Source of the DNA: Nemertoderma westbladi
Taxonomy: Eukaryota; Xenacoelomorpha; Nemertodermatida; Nemertodermatidae
NCBI GenBank assembly: GCA_032718475.1
Contig: JAUCBJ010006599.1
Span: forward strand, 1 to 64,000
Length of the DNA stretch: 64,000 nt
Reading direction: 5' to 3'
The notes beneath the pieces are model-generated. The model did not search any database, was not told the origin of the DNA, and saw only the letters and a program-made list of their open reading frames with translations. Shown here in pieces: positions 54,107-64,000 of the stretch. Every line of letters begins with the position of its first letter. The first letter of the stretch is position 1. The translations under genes were made by a program, and so were the position numbers.

Positions 54107-55402
54107 GACCCCCCCCCCCCCCCCCCCGTGGTTTTTTTATGATAATTCTGAAACAAACGCAGTTGGGAAGCTGTAATTTTAAGACTTTTCCTAAAAATCT
54201 ATTGTCTTCCTAGTAGTGAAAACCGTTTTCAAGAATATTGGGTAGTTTTCGAGTTATAGCACCCTTTTTTAACCCTACTTTTGGCACTTTTTTTTGAGAC
54301 GTTTTTTGAAAATTACATTTCATTAAATATGAATTGTAACATCTCTATTTTTGATTTACATCGGTGTTTTGGTGTTAGTAATTGGTTGGAATTCATATAA
54401 ATTGATTTAGAAATTTCAAACTTGTTTTTTTCGGCGGGTGCCAAATTTTGGTGCCAGCACCAAATTTTGAATTATGTCAATTTTGTAAATTGATTGTTTG
54501 AAACTTGTTTTTCACGCAATTGGGGTTTTTTGGGGTTCTGGTTTCGATGAAATATATACGAGTTTCACCAAGGTTATCAAACTTGTATTTTTCGGTGCTG
54601 TGTGCAAATTTTGGTGCTTGCACCAAATTTTGAAAACCATCAAATACAGTATATCAATTGATTGTGTCACCTTGTTTCTTGCGTTATACGGGTTTGTGGG
54701 GGTTCTGAATTCAATGGAATCAGTAAAAATTTTATAAGAGTTTTCAAACTTGTATTTTTCGCCGGTAGGTGAAAATTGTTGTGCCAGTACCAAATTTTGG
54801 AAAAGAAGCAAATTGATCAGTATATATTATCATCTTGTTTCTTACGTTATACGGATTAATGAGGGTCCTGAATCCGATGGAATCAATAAAAACAGCGCTG
54901 GACATCGCAAACTTGTACTTTTTGGTGACGGGTACGTAATTTTGTGCTAGCACCAAAATTTGCCAAATTACGCCGAAAAATACAAGTAGCAATGATCTGG
55001 CATGCTGAAAATGTGAATTTATAGCATCGTATAAGTGAATTAAAAATTTTGTGTTCTAACTGAAAAGTTATGGTTACTTGTTTTTTTCATTTTTTTTCCT
55101 ACGCAGAGAGGACTAAACAGCCATTTATATAGTAATCATATCATTATTAAATATTTTCCAATGTATTTTGCGCCCCAGAAAACCTGTATTGAAAAACAAT
55201 TAGCTGAAAAATGGAACTTTCAAATTTTGTGAAAATTGTGCACTACTTGTAATTTTGGTGCTGCAATATAACCACCTCAGTAAATTTTTTCGAAAATTTT
55301 TTTTTCGGTCGGATCCAGACTAGTGATACCTACGTACAAACAAAAAAATCAGACATTTTCGTAAAAATTTGAAGATTTTAGAGGGGGGGGGGGGGGGGTC
55401 AA
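54107..55402. repeat. Poly-C/poly-G bounded element with about 163-bp internal repeats
   Basis: It starts TGACCCCC (about 19 C, 54109-54127) and ends in a G run followed by TCA (55383-55402), that is, inverted TGACCCC ends. A further C run follows at 55408-55426. Inside, a unit beginning TCAAACTTGTATTTTTCGG recurs at about 54417, 54577, 54743 and 54905, periods 160-166. Each contains a GGTGC...GCACCAAATTTTG inverted motif, also found in the 46.3-kb palindrome. Nature unknown; possibly a foldback or terminally inverted non-autonomous element. Confidence 0.65.
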
Positions 55403-55849
55403 TATGCCCCCCCCCCCCCCCCCCCCACCGGTATTTGTACAGCATTTTATAGCCCGTGTTGCTGCAGTTATGAATTCTGCCTTTAAATTACTTATTTTAC
55501 CAACTTCACTCAAAAAACTATATTTTTATTGATAAAGGACCAGTTGCGGTGTCATACAGTATTAATTATTTATATAGAATTATTCTCTAGTAAGGGTTCT
55601 TACGCCATCTAGTGCTATTATACCCATATTCGAACTGATTTACTAAACCGGTTAACCCTCAATGGAATACGTGATGTCTTATTGGTCCAAATTATTGTAT
55701 TTAGTGAACCTAGTATATAATGTTCGTTGGTTGGCCTTTTCAGCCACTTGATGTATTGGTGTTCTGCACAGGAGTTACTTCCTATGCAGGCCCTTGAACA
55801 CTTGCCATAGTAGTTATATAGTTTACCAGTTTAGTTATACTGTACCGTT
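55403..55849. other. Non-coding; 3' side of the repeat-protein gene
   Basis: Begins with a C run (55408-55426). No separate gene. Part of it should be the 3' UTR of the minus-strand gene ending at 55850. Confidence 0.5.
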
Positions 55850-56410
55850 CTAATGCTCTTTGGAAGGCGTAAGTTCCGTCTTCTTTAAAACAACATCGAA
55901 TGCACCGAAACAGCATAGTCGCTGATTGCCATTGTACAAACACATTCGCGGACATTCCCAAACGGGGTGTATGTGTCCACTCTTACACATGGAACATTGG
56001 ATACTGTTCTCATCGAAGTCGCATGACCTGGTACACACCTAAAACAATTGGTTTACAAATTAAATTTGATATTTTATGAAATACAGTATCTGTAGTAATA
56101 TGAACTCTGGGAACTCACCATGATACATGGCTCGCCCCATGAAGTATCATGCAGTATCAAATGTATTACATCGGGGTAAATGATACAGTACACAATAGTG
56201 TTTGGCGGCGCAGGTTCGAATCTGACTAAATGCTGTAGAAATTTCGCACTGATTGTATCCTCCGTTGTGGCAACTATAGCATCTGTTGGGGCGATTGTTT
56301 CCACCATTGTGGCAACTATATCATCTGTCGTGGCGATTGTTTCCTCCGTTGTGGCAACTATTATATCTTTTGGGACGATTGTTTCCTCCGTTGTGGCAAC
56401 TATCATCTGT
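55850..56410 (-). CDS. C-terminal exons of a Thr-rich repeat protein, 80-bp intron
   Basis: On the minus strand the repeat frame (ATTEDT type) continues without a break into unique sequence (SAKFLQHLVRFEPAPP, then a TSWGEPCIM segment). It then meets a strong donor, ATG/GTGAGT, at 56119/56118. After 80 bp there is an acceptor, TTGTTTTAG/GTGTGT, at 56039/56038. The next exon keeps phase (VCTRSCDFDENS) and ends at a stop at 55850. The last exon has eleven cysteines in 63 residues (CSMC, ECPRMC, RLCC), suggesting a disulfide-rich extracellular module. I do not recognise the family. Together with the Thr-rich repeats it looks like a secreted mucin-like or adhesive protein. Upstream, a 2-bp deletion at about 56411 breaks the frame, so the copy may be damaged or the assembly imperfect there. 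No 5' exon was identified. Confidence 0.5.
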
Positions 56411-59400
56411 TGTCGCCATTGTTTCCTCCGTTGTGGCAACTATAGCATCTCTTGTGGCGATTGTATCCTCCGTTATGGCAACTATAGCATCTGTTGGGGC
56501 GATTATTTCCTTCGTTATGGCAACTATAGCATCTGTTGTGGCGATTGTTTCCTCCGTTGTGGCAATTATAGCATCTGTTGGGGCGATTCTTTCCTCCGTT
56601 GTGGCAACTATAATATCTGTTGGGGCGTTTCTATCCCCCGTTATGGCAACTATAGCATCTGTTGTCGCCATTGTTTCCTCCGTTGTGGCAACTATAGCAT
56701 CTGTTGTGGCGATTGTTTCACCCGTTGTGGCAACTATAGCATCTGTTGGGGCGATTGTTTCCTCCGTTGTGGCAACTATAATATCTGTTGTGGCGATTGT
56801 TTCCTCCGTTGTGGCAACTATAATATCTGTTGAGGCGATTGTTTCCTCCGTTGTGGCAACTATAATATCTGTTGTGGCGATTGTTTCCCCCGTTATGGCA
56901 ACTATAGCATCTGTCGTGGCGATTGTTTCCTCCGTTGTGGCAACTACAGCATCTTTTGGGGCGATTATTTCCTTCGTTATGGCAACTATAGCATCTGTTG
57001 GGGCGTTTGTATCCCCCGTTATGGCAACTATAGCATCTGTTGTCACCATTGTTTCCTCCGTTGTGGCAATTATAGCATCTGTTGTGGCGATTGAATCCTC
57101 CGTTGTGGCAACTATAGCATCTGTTGGGGCGTTTGTATCCCCCGTTATGCTATAGCATCTGTTGTCGCCATTGCTTCCTCCGTTATGGCAACTATAGCAT
57201 CTGTTGTGGCGATTGAATCCTCCGTTGTGGCAACTTATAGCATCTGTTGGGGCGTTTGTATCCCCCGTTACGGCAACTATAGCATCTGTTGTCGCCATTG
57301 TTTCCTCCGTTGTGGCAACTATAGCATCTGTTGCGGCGATTGTTTCCCCCGTTGTGGCAACTATAGCATCTGTCGTGGCGATTGTTTCCTCCGTTGTGGC
57401 AACTACAGCATCTGTCGTGGCGATTGTTTCCTCCGTTGTGGCAACTATAGCATCTGTTGGGGCGATTGTTTCCTCCGTTGTGGCAACTACAGCATCTGTT
57501 GGGGCGATTGTTTCCCCCGTTGTGGCAACTATAGCATCTGTCGTGGCGATTGTTTCCTCCGTTGTGGCGACTATAGCATCTGTTGGGGCGATTGTTTCCT
57601 CCGTTGTGGCAACTATAGCATCTGTTGTGGCGATTGAATCCTCCGTTGTGGCAACTTATAGCATCTGTTGGGGCGTTTGTATCCCCCGTTATGGCAACTA
57701 TAGCATCTGTTGTCGCCAATGTTTCCTCCGTTATGGCAACTATAGCATCTGTTGTGGCGATTGAATCCTCCGTTGTGGCAACTTATAGCATCTGTTGGGG
57801 CGTTTGTATCCCCCGTTATGGCAACTATAGCATCTGTTGTCGCCATTGTTTCCTCCGTTGTGGCAACTATAGCATCTGTTGTGGCGATTGTATCCTCCGT
57901 TGTGGCAACTATAGCATCTGTTGTGGCGATTGTTTCACCCGTTGTGGCAACTATAGCATCTGTTGTGGCGATTGAATCCTCCGTTGTGGCAACTATAGCA
58001 TCTGTTGTGGCGATTGAATCATCCGTTGTGGCAACTATAGCATCTGTTGTGGCGATTGTATCCTCCGTTGTGGCAACTATAGCATCTGTTGTGGCGATTG
58101 TTTCACCCGTTGTGGCAACTATAGCATCTGTTGTGGCGATTGAATCCTCCGTTGTGGCAACTATAGCATCTGTTGTGGCGATTGAATCCCCCGTTGTGGC
58201 AACTATAGCATCTGTTGGGGCGTTTGTATCCCCCGTTATGGCAACTATAGCATCTGTTGTCGCCATTGTTTCCTCCGTTGTGGCAACTATAGCATCTGTT
58301 GTGGCGATTGAATCATCCGTTGTGGCAACTATATCATCTGTTGGGGCGTTTGTATCCCCCGCTATGGCAACTATATAGCATCTGTTGTCGCCATTGTTTC
58401 CTCCGTTGTGGCAACTATAGCATCTGTTGTGGCGATTGAATCCTCCGTTGTGGCAACTATATCATCTGTTGGGGCGTTTGTATCCCCCGTTATGGCAACT
58501 ATAGCATCTGTTGTCGCCATTGTTTCCTCCGTTGTGGCAACTATAGCATCTGTTTTGGCGATTGTATCCTCCGTTGTGGCAACTATAGCATCTGTTGTGG
58601 CGATTGTTTCACCCGTTGTGGCAACTACAGCATCTGTTGGGGCGATTGTTTCCTCCGTTGTGGCAACTATAGCATCTGTTGTGACGATTGAATCCTCCGT
58701 TGTGGCAACTATAGCATCTGTTGGGGCGTTTGTATCCCCCGTTATGGCAACTATAGCATCTGTTGCCGCCATTGTTTCCTCCGTTGTGGCAACTATAGCA
58801 TCTGTTGTGGCGATTGAATCCTCCGTTGTGGCAACTATAGCATCTGTTGGGGCGTTTGTATCCCCCGTTATGGCAACTATAGCATCTGTTTTCGCCATTG
58901 TTTCCTCCGTTGTGGCAACTATATAGCATCTGTTGTGGCGATTGTTTCCTCCGTTGTGGCAACTATAGCATCTGTTGTGGCGATTGAATCCTCCGTTGTG
59001 GCAACTATAGCATCTGTTGGGGCGTTTTGTATCCCCCGTTATGGCAACTATAGCATCTGTTGTCGCCATTGTTTCCTCCGTTGTGGCAACTATAGCATCT
59101 GTTGTGGCGATTGTATCCTCCGTTGTGGCAACTATAGCATCCGTTGTGGCGATTGTATCCTCCGTTGTGGCAACTATATCATCTGTTGTGGCGATTGTTA
59201 CCCAGTTGTGGCAACCATAACATCTGTTGTGGCGATTGTTTCCCCCGTTGTGGCAACTATAGCATCTGTTGTTGTGATTGTTTCTTCCGTTGGGGCAACT
59301 ATATCATCTGGTGTGGCGATTGCTTCCTCAGTTGTGGCAACTATACGGTAGCACCTGTTTGTGTCTGTTGATCATAATGTTTGGTTGTCGCGATTGTTCC

Positions 59401-59600
59401 ATCCAATATGGCAAGTATAAACCCGATTGTGTCTATTATTTCCTCCATTATCATAATATGGCAAGTATAAAAAACCATATTATGACGATTGTTTCCTCCA
59501 TTTGCGGAAACTATAACCTCCGTTGCGGCGATTGTTTCCTATATATATGCATATTGGCAAGTATAACCTCCGTTGTGGCGATTTTATCATCAAAATATTG
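56245..59600 (-). repeat. 42-bp tandem array, potentially coding 14-residue repeats
   Basis: About 74 copies of a 42-bp unit (plus strand GCATCTGTTGTGGCGATTGT then TTCCTCCGTTGTGGCAACTATA). Subtypes with GAATCC, GTATCC and GGGGCGTTTGTATCCCCC are interleaved in a higher-order pattern. Period 42 preserves frame; the minus strand reads ATTEETIATTDAIV, rich in Thr with alternating Glu and Asp. Frame-breaking indels are visible at about 56411 (-2), 57147 (-4), 57234, 57654, 57784 (+1 each), 58373, 58921 (+2) and 59023 (+1). The right end (59350-59600) is degenerate. The link with a unique C-terminus argues that it was once coding. Confidence 0.9.
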
Positions 59601-59929
59601 GAACTGACCCAAACAGTACCCACCCACGCACATATTTATGGGTTACACTGATAAACTGAAAGTACAGTACTTTGTACCGGTACCATCCTATATCAACACA
59701 TCTAGGCATGCAGAACATGAATTCAGGTTTTACTTAATTAATAAATTAATTAAGCATTTAAGTCAAATATTTTCTTTCCGTTTATCTTCACAATCTTCGT
59801 AAATTGTAATTCCAGATCTTTTTGCCACACGCCGTTGTGATATGAATGAGTCCGATATAACTCCGTATTTCACCGTTGGGGCTGTTGGGTCCGTTTGGGT
59901 TTTTCTCTTTTTAGTCCTACCGCTCCTAT

Positions 59930-60175
59930 GTAACCTGCTCCTTTCCCCCAATAGATAAAGTGATCGTTTATTGTTTTGGTTAGAAAAACCCACCTCTGGA
60001 ACCTGCTCTTTTGCCTTAATAGGTAAAGTTATTGATATTGTTTTGGTTAGAATAGCCCGTCTATGTAACCTGCTCCGATGAGGCCTCAATTGGTAAGGTG
60101 CTCGTTTATTGTTTTGGTTAGAAGCCTGCCTCTTTAACCTGCTACTTTCCATCAATTGGTAATTGTTTTTGGCTA
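59930..60175. repeat. About 62-bp tandem repeat, four copies
   Basis: Units share TAACCTGCTCCTTTCC, AATWGGTAAAGT and TTATTGTTTTGGTTAGAA. Single diverged copies occur at 14565-14615 and 36235-36305, so the unit is dispersed. A 130-codon minus-strand frame (59763-60155) is explained by this repeat. Confidence 0.8.
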
Positions 60176-60595
60176 TAAAATGAGTGTTTTGCTAGTCATA
60201 TGGAAATCGATTATCGACAACATACAGAAATTATTAAATATAGAGTCTTTTACTACAGGCGCATATGGAAATCTATCTCATAGTCTAGAAATCATCAAAT
60301 TTTGAATGTTTTGCCACAAAGCAATGCCATGCCGCAAGTATTGTAAATTAAACCATCTGACAGTCCAGAAATCAGCGGTCTGACAGTTTGAAGAAATACA
60401 TAGGCAGATAGGGGAGGGGCCTACATACTGACATAAAACAGTAAAAAGTCAATAAACGGACAACAAAAGTCTGAAAGTCATGCACAATTCGTAAAAAAAG
60501 GCGGACAAAAAAGTCAAAAGAACGGAAGTAAAAAATCAATGCCTATTGAAATAATGAATAGGCCTACCGCCTACGCTACGAGTGGAGTAGGTGGT
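60176..60595. other. Non-coding, no gene seen
   Basis: AT-rich. Short repeats of ATGGAAATC and AGTCTAGAAATCA occur at 60200-60300. Confidence 0.5.
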
Positions 60596-61618
60596 GCAGT
60601 CAGGGAGATCATCAATTTTGGGGTTACCCCAAATTTCGAATTCTGGTAATAGACTGTCGAATATTGGGGTTTTTTGTTCAAATTTGAGGTATTTTTAGGC
60701 TCATAATATCGAGTTTTGCTGCGACTTAGGGAAACTGTTGGAGCAACTTCTACTTTTAATATGTTAAAATATAATGTAAAATAAGAACTTTTATCGATGC
60801 AATAAAATATTTCACCGATGCAAACATGCTTTTATTGGGGGCGAAAATTGAAATTTGAGGTTAAACCTCAAATTTGAGACAAAACCTCAAATTTTGCCAG
60901 TCTTTACAACATCACCAGCCTGCCAGCCAGCCAGCAGTAGGGTGTAGCAGTAGGCTTTGCTGCTTAGTGCTTATAGAGCTTGGTGAGAATAGGTGACCAG
61001 TGCAGCAGTGTAACCTGTGACATGACATGTATGCAGGGTAGGCTTAACCTAACACCACAGCAACTTACAGTCAATAACTTTAATGATTGTTAACTCCATT
61101 AGTGATTGGTGATAAAAATGCAGAAGACTAGAGAAATTCGCTATCCTTACAGCCTTACTGTTGGTAAGAAGAAAAGTAGACCAAATCCTCACTGTCAGAC
61201 TGTTGCGAGATTCAAGCTCACACAGCTGCACAGTCACAGTATCAGGAAGGCCTACTATATCTTGTAGATGTTGAATCAATTCCAGAATTTGGAAGTTTGC
61301 ATATTGGCATTCGTCGGTTCTGTTCATCATTCATATCACACATCTTCGGAAAAAAAATATGTTTTCTGGTTGTTGTTGTCCTCTCTGATAGTCCTCTGAT
61401 AGTCCTCTCTGATGTCCTGGACTGATTTCTAGACAAATGTTGCCGCAAAGGTTGACGTGGTTTATACAATATATGTGGACTTGATTCTTTTGTTAGTTAT
61501 TCTATACGACTGGAGAGTGGGAGACTCTAAAGTTGGAACCACTACCTACTGCAGTATACATCAATTAAAGTTCAATTTGATAATGTCTGAATGTGCTTTA
61601 AACTTATGTAAAGATCTA

Positions 61619-62047
61619 AACCTGATCCTCCATTACAACAATGTGCAACATCCTCGCAGACTATTTTAATATCCCAGCCAGACATCCAATGCAATCATGA
61701 CCTGGCCATATATATAAAATTATGAAGCAAAGGCCATGCCCCGCCCATCTGCCCATGTCTACTCTACATGTTCCATACACCACCTCTTCTTTATCAGGGT
61801 CATTAACATATGGAACATGATGGACCTGGAACACAGTAGAAACATCATCGTCACTAATCGCTATTCTTTTAAACAGTCTTTAGACTCTGCTTTCTTATCA
61901 AGACATCTGAAATGTTTTAGAAATCTAAGTGACTGTTTGTTTATACTATACAGCCTGATCCACCATTACAGCAATGTGCAACATCCTCCCAGACTATTTT
62001 AATATCCCAGAAATCTATGTGACTGTTTGTTTATTTACTATACATCC
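61619..62047. repeat. Duplicated block inside the 2.8-kb element
   Basis: CCTGATCC-CCATTACA-CAATGTGCAACATCCTC-CAGACTATTTTAATATCCCAG occurs at 61619-61677 and 61954-62010. AAATCTA-GTGACTGTTTGTTTAT occurs at 61921 and 62012. Confidence 0.8.
61740..61930 (+). pseudogene. Possible LINE RT C-terminal scrap
   Basis: The frame 61736-62002 contains FFIRVINIWNMM, then YSFKQSLDS, resembling the conserved F-x-x-RVINxWNSLP and SFKxxLD segment at the end of many LINE RTs. Too short to classify. Confidence 0.45.
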
Positions 62048-62299
62048 TTTTAAATTGACCTTATGAGGAACCAGAATCATTTATAACTTGGGCAAAAAGT
62101 ATAACTTTTTTCACTAACCTATTCTCGAGGCTTTATCTCATCTCTGGTCTGGAGTATACCTTGCAGTCTCTAAAGTTGCATTGCAATAGTGTGTAGGGAT
62201 TAATTTTGCTCAAATTACCTGCAAACCTTTTCTACTCTGATGCGCGATGCTATTTCAACACATTCAATGAAATTTTAGAAATTCCACCAAAAATATGTT

Positions 62300-62540
62300 G
62301 GCACTTGTGTCAAATCAAATAGGTGACCTTCCTAATCGGCTAATCCTGAAATCAACTGCTAATCCAAAATTTAGTGCAGGAGATATCAATATTCCTAACT
62401 CTTGTTTATTGTTTTTTGGTTACTTTCAACTCACTTCTGTAATTGCTCCTTTGCTAACCCTGAAACCGGGCACTAGTGACTTCAGTTTAGGTGATTTCAG
62501 GATTAGGAGCTAGGAGGGTCCCCTATTTGACACAAGTGCC
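62300..62540. mobile_element. 241-bp MITE nested in the 2.8-kb element
   Basis: Inverted ends GGCACTTGTGTCAAAT...ATTTGACACAAGTGCC extend inward with CCTAATC...TAATCCTGAAATCA similarity to a total of about 60 bp. The interior contains GGGCACTAGTGACTTCAG. The target duplication is not clear. Confidence 0.75.
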
Positions 62541-63397
62541 AATCTGCCAATATTTTATTTTACTTTTTTTATCGGGAGAAAAACTAAAATCAATACAATA
62601 TCATGGCTGAATGGTACATTATTATGTGGCAATATTATTCAATATTATTGCTGACTTTGCAATAAGCTGTCACCGTCCCATCTCCCAACAAAAAGTTACA
62701 ATATGATGGCGATGGGGTGGGGGGGGACAACTTTTTCCCTACCAGTAGGGAAAAAAAGTACGTCTACTACTTTTTCTCCCGATTTTAGGGCATATTCAAG
62801 CAAAAAGTAATAATTTAAAAATATAAGTTCTTTAAGCGCGGGCCACCCTACCAGTGACCATTACAGCAATAACCATCCAGCCATCAGACCATTAGAACTA
62901 GAAACTCATATATTTAACCTCTTTGACATATTTTTCTTATTTTATTATACTTCCTATTGGCAGATTGGCTAATTTGTGGAGGCCCTATTAATGTATTGCC
63001 AGCACTGACTGACTGATACCTACCTAGACCTACCCTACCATTCATATCCTGACTTTTAAACACTTAAATAGCCCTTACTTTTAGCTAACAGTACTGTATA
63101 ATAATAAGCCTTTTTAAACTAATGTAATATGTTTTAAACATTATATTTCACTGCACTCAGACACTAGGCCTACATCAGTTCATAGTTTTTTACCTTTGCA
63201 ATACAGTAACAAGCTAACAACTACAGAACTAGGCCAACTATGACCTATGTCTGTATCTGACTATGAAATTCAAATTTGGGGTAAAACTCAAATTTAGAGA
63301 ATTAACCTAACCTTGTATTAAATTTGAGGTAATTCCAAAATTGGGTCTATAATTTGAAATTTGAGGTATTCTCAAATTTGATGATCTCCCTGACTGC

Positions 63398-64000
63398 TGG
63401 GTGGTAGGGTCTAAACGCGAGCGAAGCTAGCGGAAAGCCTAGTACAGTAGTACCGGTACCGGTACTGGAGATAGTATCGAAGTTTGATATTCAGATATTT
63501 TATAGAGTACTGGAGTAGGTAGGCCTACGCTAGAGTTTGGAGTTCTGGAGTTTCTATCGGTACCCGGCACCCGGCCTGCCGGCTGCCCGGTACAGCGGTA
63601 GGCCTACATACCGCAGTACCGGTATGTTTTCTGATTGTTTAATGGTCATTGTCACTATTGTCAGGGTCCCAGTTTAGTGCGAAACTTTGACGTTGTCAGA
63701 AATTAGTATCGGTTTTAATTCATATTTTTTCATATTCATCATTCAGTCATTATTAGGCCTATCGCTGTATCGGTTTTCATTTTGATATTATAATCTAAGT
63801 ACCGTACCTGATTAGTGATTAGGCCTATTGAGTAGGGCTACGGTACCGTAATCAATGATGCGGTGCGGTATCCAATTGACAAGGCCTATATCTCATCTGT
63901 CAGTCTGTATATCAGTATATCGCTATATCTGTCTGTACCGGTATTGTATGAGAATAACTGTATGTAAACGTCTGATTTAGTAATATTAAAATGTCATCGA
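63398..64000. other. Non-coding, palindrome-rich
   Basis: No gene. Very dense in ACCGGT, GGTACCGG and AGGCCTAC motifs (for example 63450-63470 and 63590-63625). Confidence 0.6.

Larger units (their letters stand above)
60596..63397. mobile_element. 2.8-kb element with inverted ends, decayed (hAT-like?)
   Basis: The left end GCAGTCAGGGAGATCATCAA is matched in reverse at 63378-63397. Flanks TAGGTGGT (60588-60595) and TGGGTGGT (63398-63405) differ at one base, consistent with an old 8-bp duplication. Both ends carry several copies of CAAATTTGAGG/CCTCAAATTTG, a subterminal motif arrangement common in hAT elements. No transposase is recognisable. The interior contains a LINE scrap, a duplicated block and a MITE. 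Confidence 0.7.

Noticed and set aside
56205-56225. Box-B-like GGTTCGAATC
   Set aside because: No box A at the right distance; it lies in the exon upstream of the 80-bp intron.
56180-59351. Plus-strand VSSVVATIASVVAI frames
   Set aside because: Hydrophobic repeat with no unique flank; only the minus frame continues into spliced unique sequence.
59763-60155. 130-codon basic protein on the minus strand
   Set aside because: Explained by the roughly 62-bp tandem repeat; dispersed non-coding copies exist.

Overview
The window is metazoan nuclear DNA. It is AT-rich and carries a U2 spliceosomal RNA, an animal sorting nexin, a Ly6/uPAR-type GPI-anchored protein and several superfamilies of eukaryotic transposons. 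BEL/Pao, RTE-like and CR1/Jockey-like elements, tRNA-derived SINEs and a large integrase-type DNA transposon together suggest a marine invertebrate, possibly an echinoderm-like deuterostome. No marker present fixes the species. Short palindromes such as ACCGGT, AGGCCT and TACTGTA recur in the unique DNA.

Layout. 1-9640 is a 103-bp satellite organised into higher-order repeats. 10.4-13.05 kb is a mosaic of broken LINE fragments. 13.06-14.5 kb is a 24-bp minisatellite. 15.4-18.1 kb holds two further LINE relics around an intact single-exon Ly6/uPAR-like gene (16606-17262). 19.5-20.2 kb carries arrays of a 15-bp motif in both orientations, next to a minus-strand U2 snRNA gene. 21140-33477 is a BEL/Pao LTR retrotransposon with two 1189-bp LTRs that look identical by eye and a 5-bp target duplication. 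It keeps gag and protease but lacks reverse transcriptase and integrase. It also carries a 3' zinc-knuckle ORF region of unknown function, and its gag frame holds one UGA in a UGA-CUA context. 34018-39270 is a 5.25-kb DNA transposon with a 6-bp target duplication. It encodes an integrase-like transposase and, convergently, a HECT-type E3 ubiquitin ligase, with a SINE inserted between them.

40.5-41.35 kb is another inverted array of a short motif. 41829-43382 is an intact intronless SNX1/SNX2-type sorting nexin, GC-rich against its surroundings and probably a retrogene. 44972-45646 (minus) is an unassigned multi-pass membrane protein. 46312-47439 is a 1.1-kb near-perfect palindrome at a TTAA site inside a SINE. 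48.7-50.9 kb is a minus-strand RTE-like LINE pseudogene. 51466-52206 is a second long inverted repeat carrying four CTCF-like motifs. 54.1-55.4 kb is a repeat bounded by poly-C and poly-G. 55.85-59.6 kb is a Thr-rich 42-bp repeat array on the minus strand that reads into a cysteine-rich C-terminus across an 80-bp intron. 60596-63397 is a decayed element with terminal inverted repeats that contains a nested MITE.

Most coding capacity here belongs to mobile elements. Cellular candidates are the Ly6-like protein, U2, the sorting nexin, the membrane protein and possibly the Thr-rich repeat gene. The least explained parts are the BEL element's 3' ORFs with its UGA-CUA stop, the ubiquitin-ligase cargo of the DNA transposon, and the recurring foldback arrays of 12-15-bp motifs.
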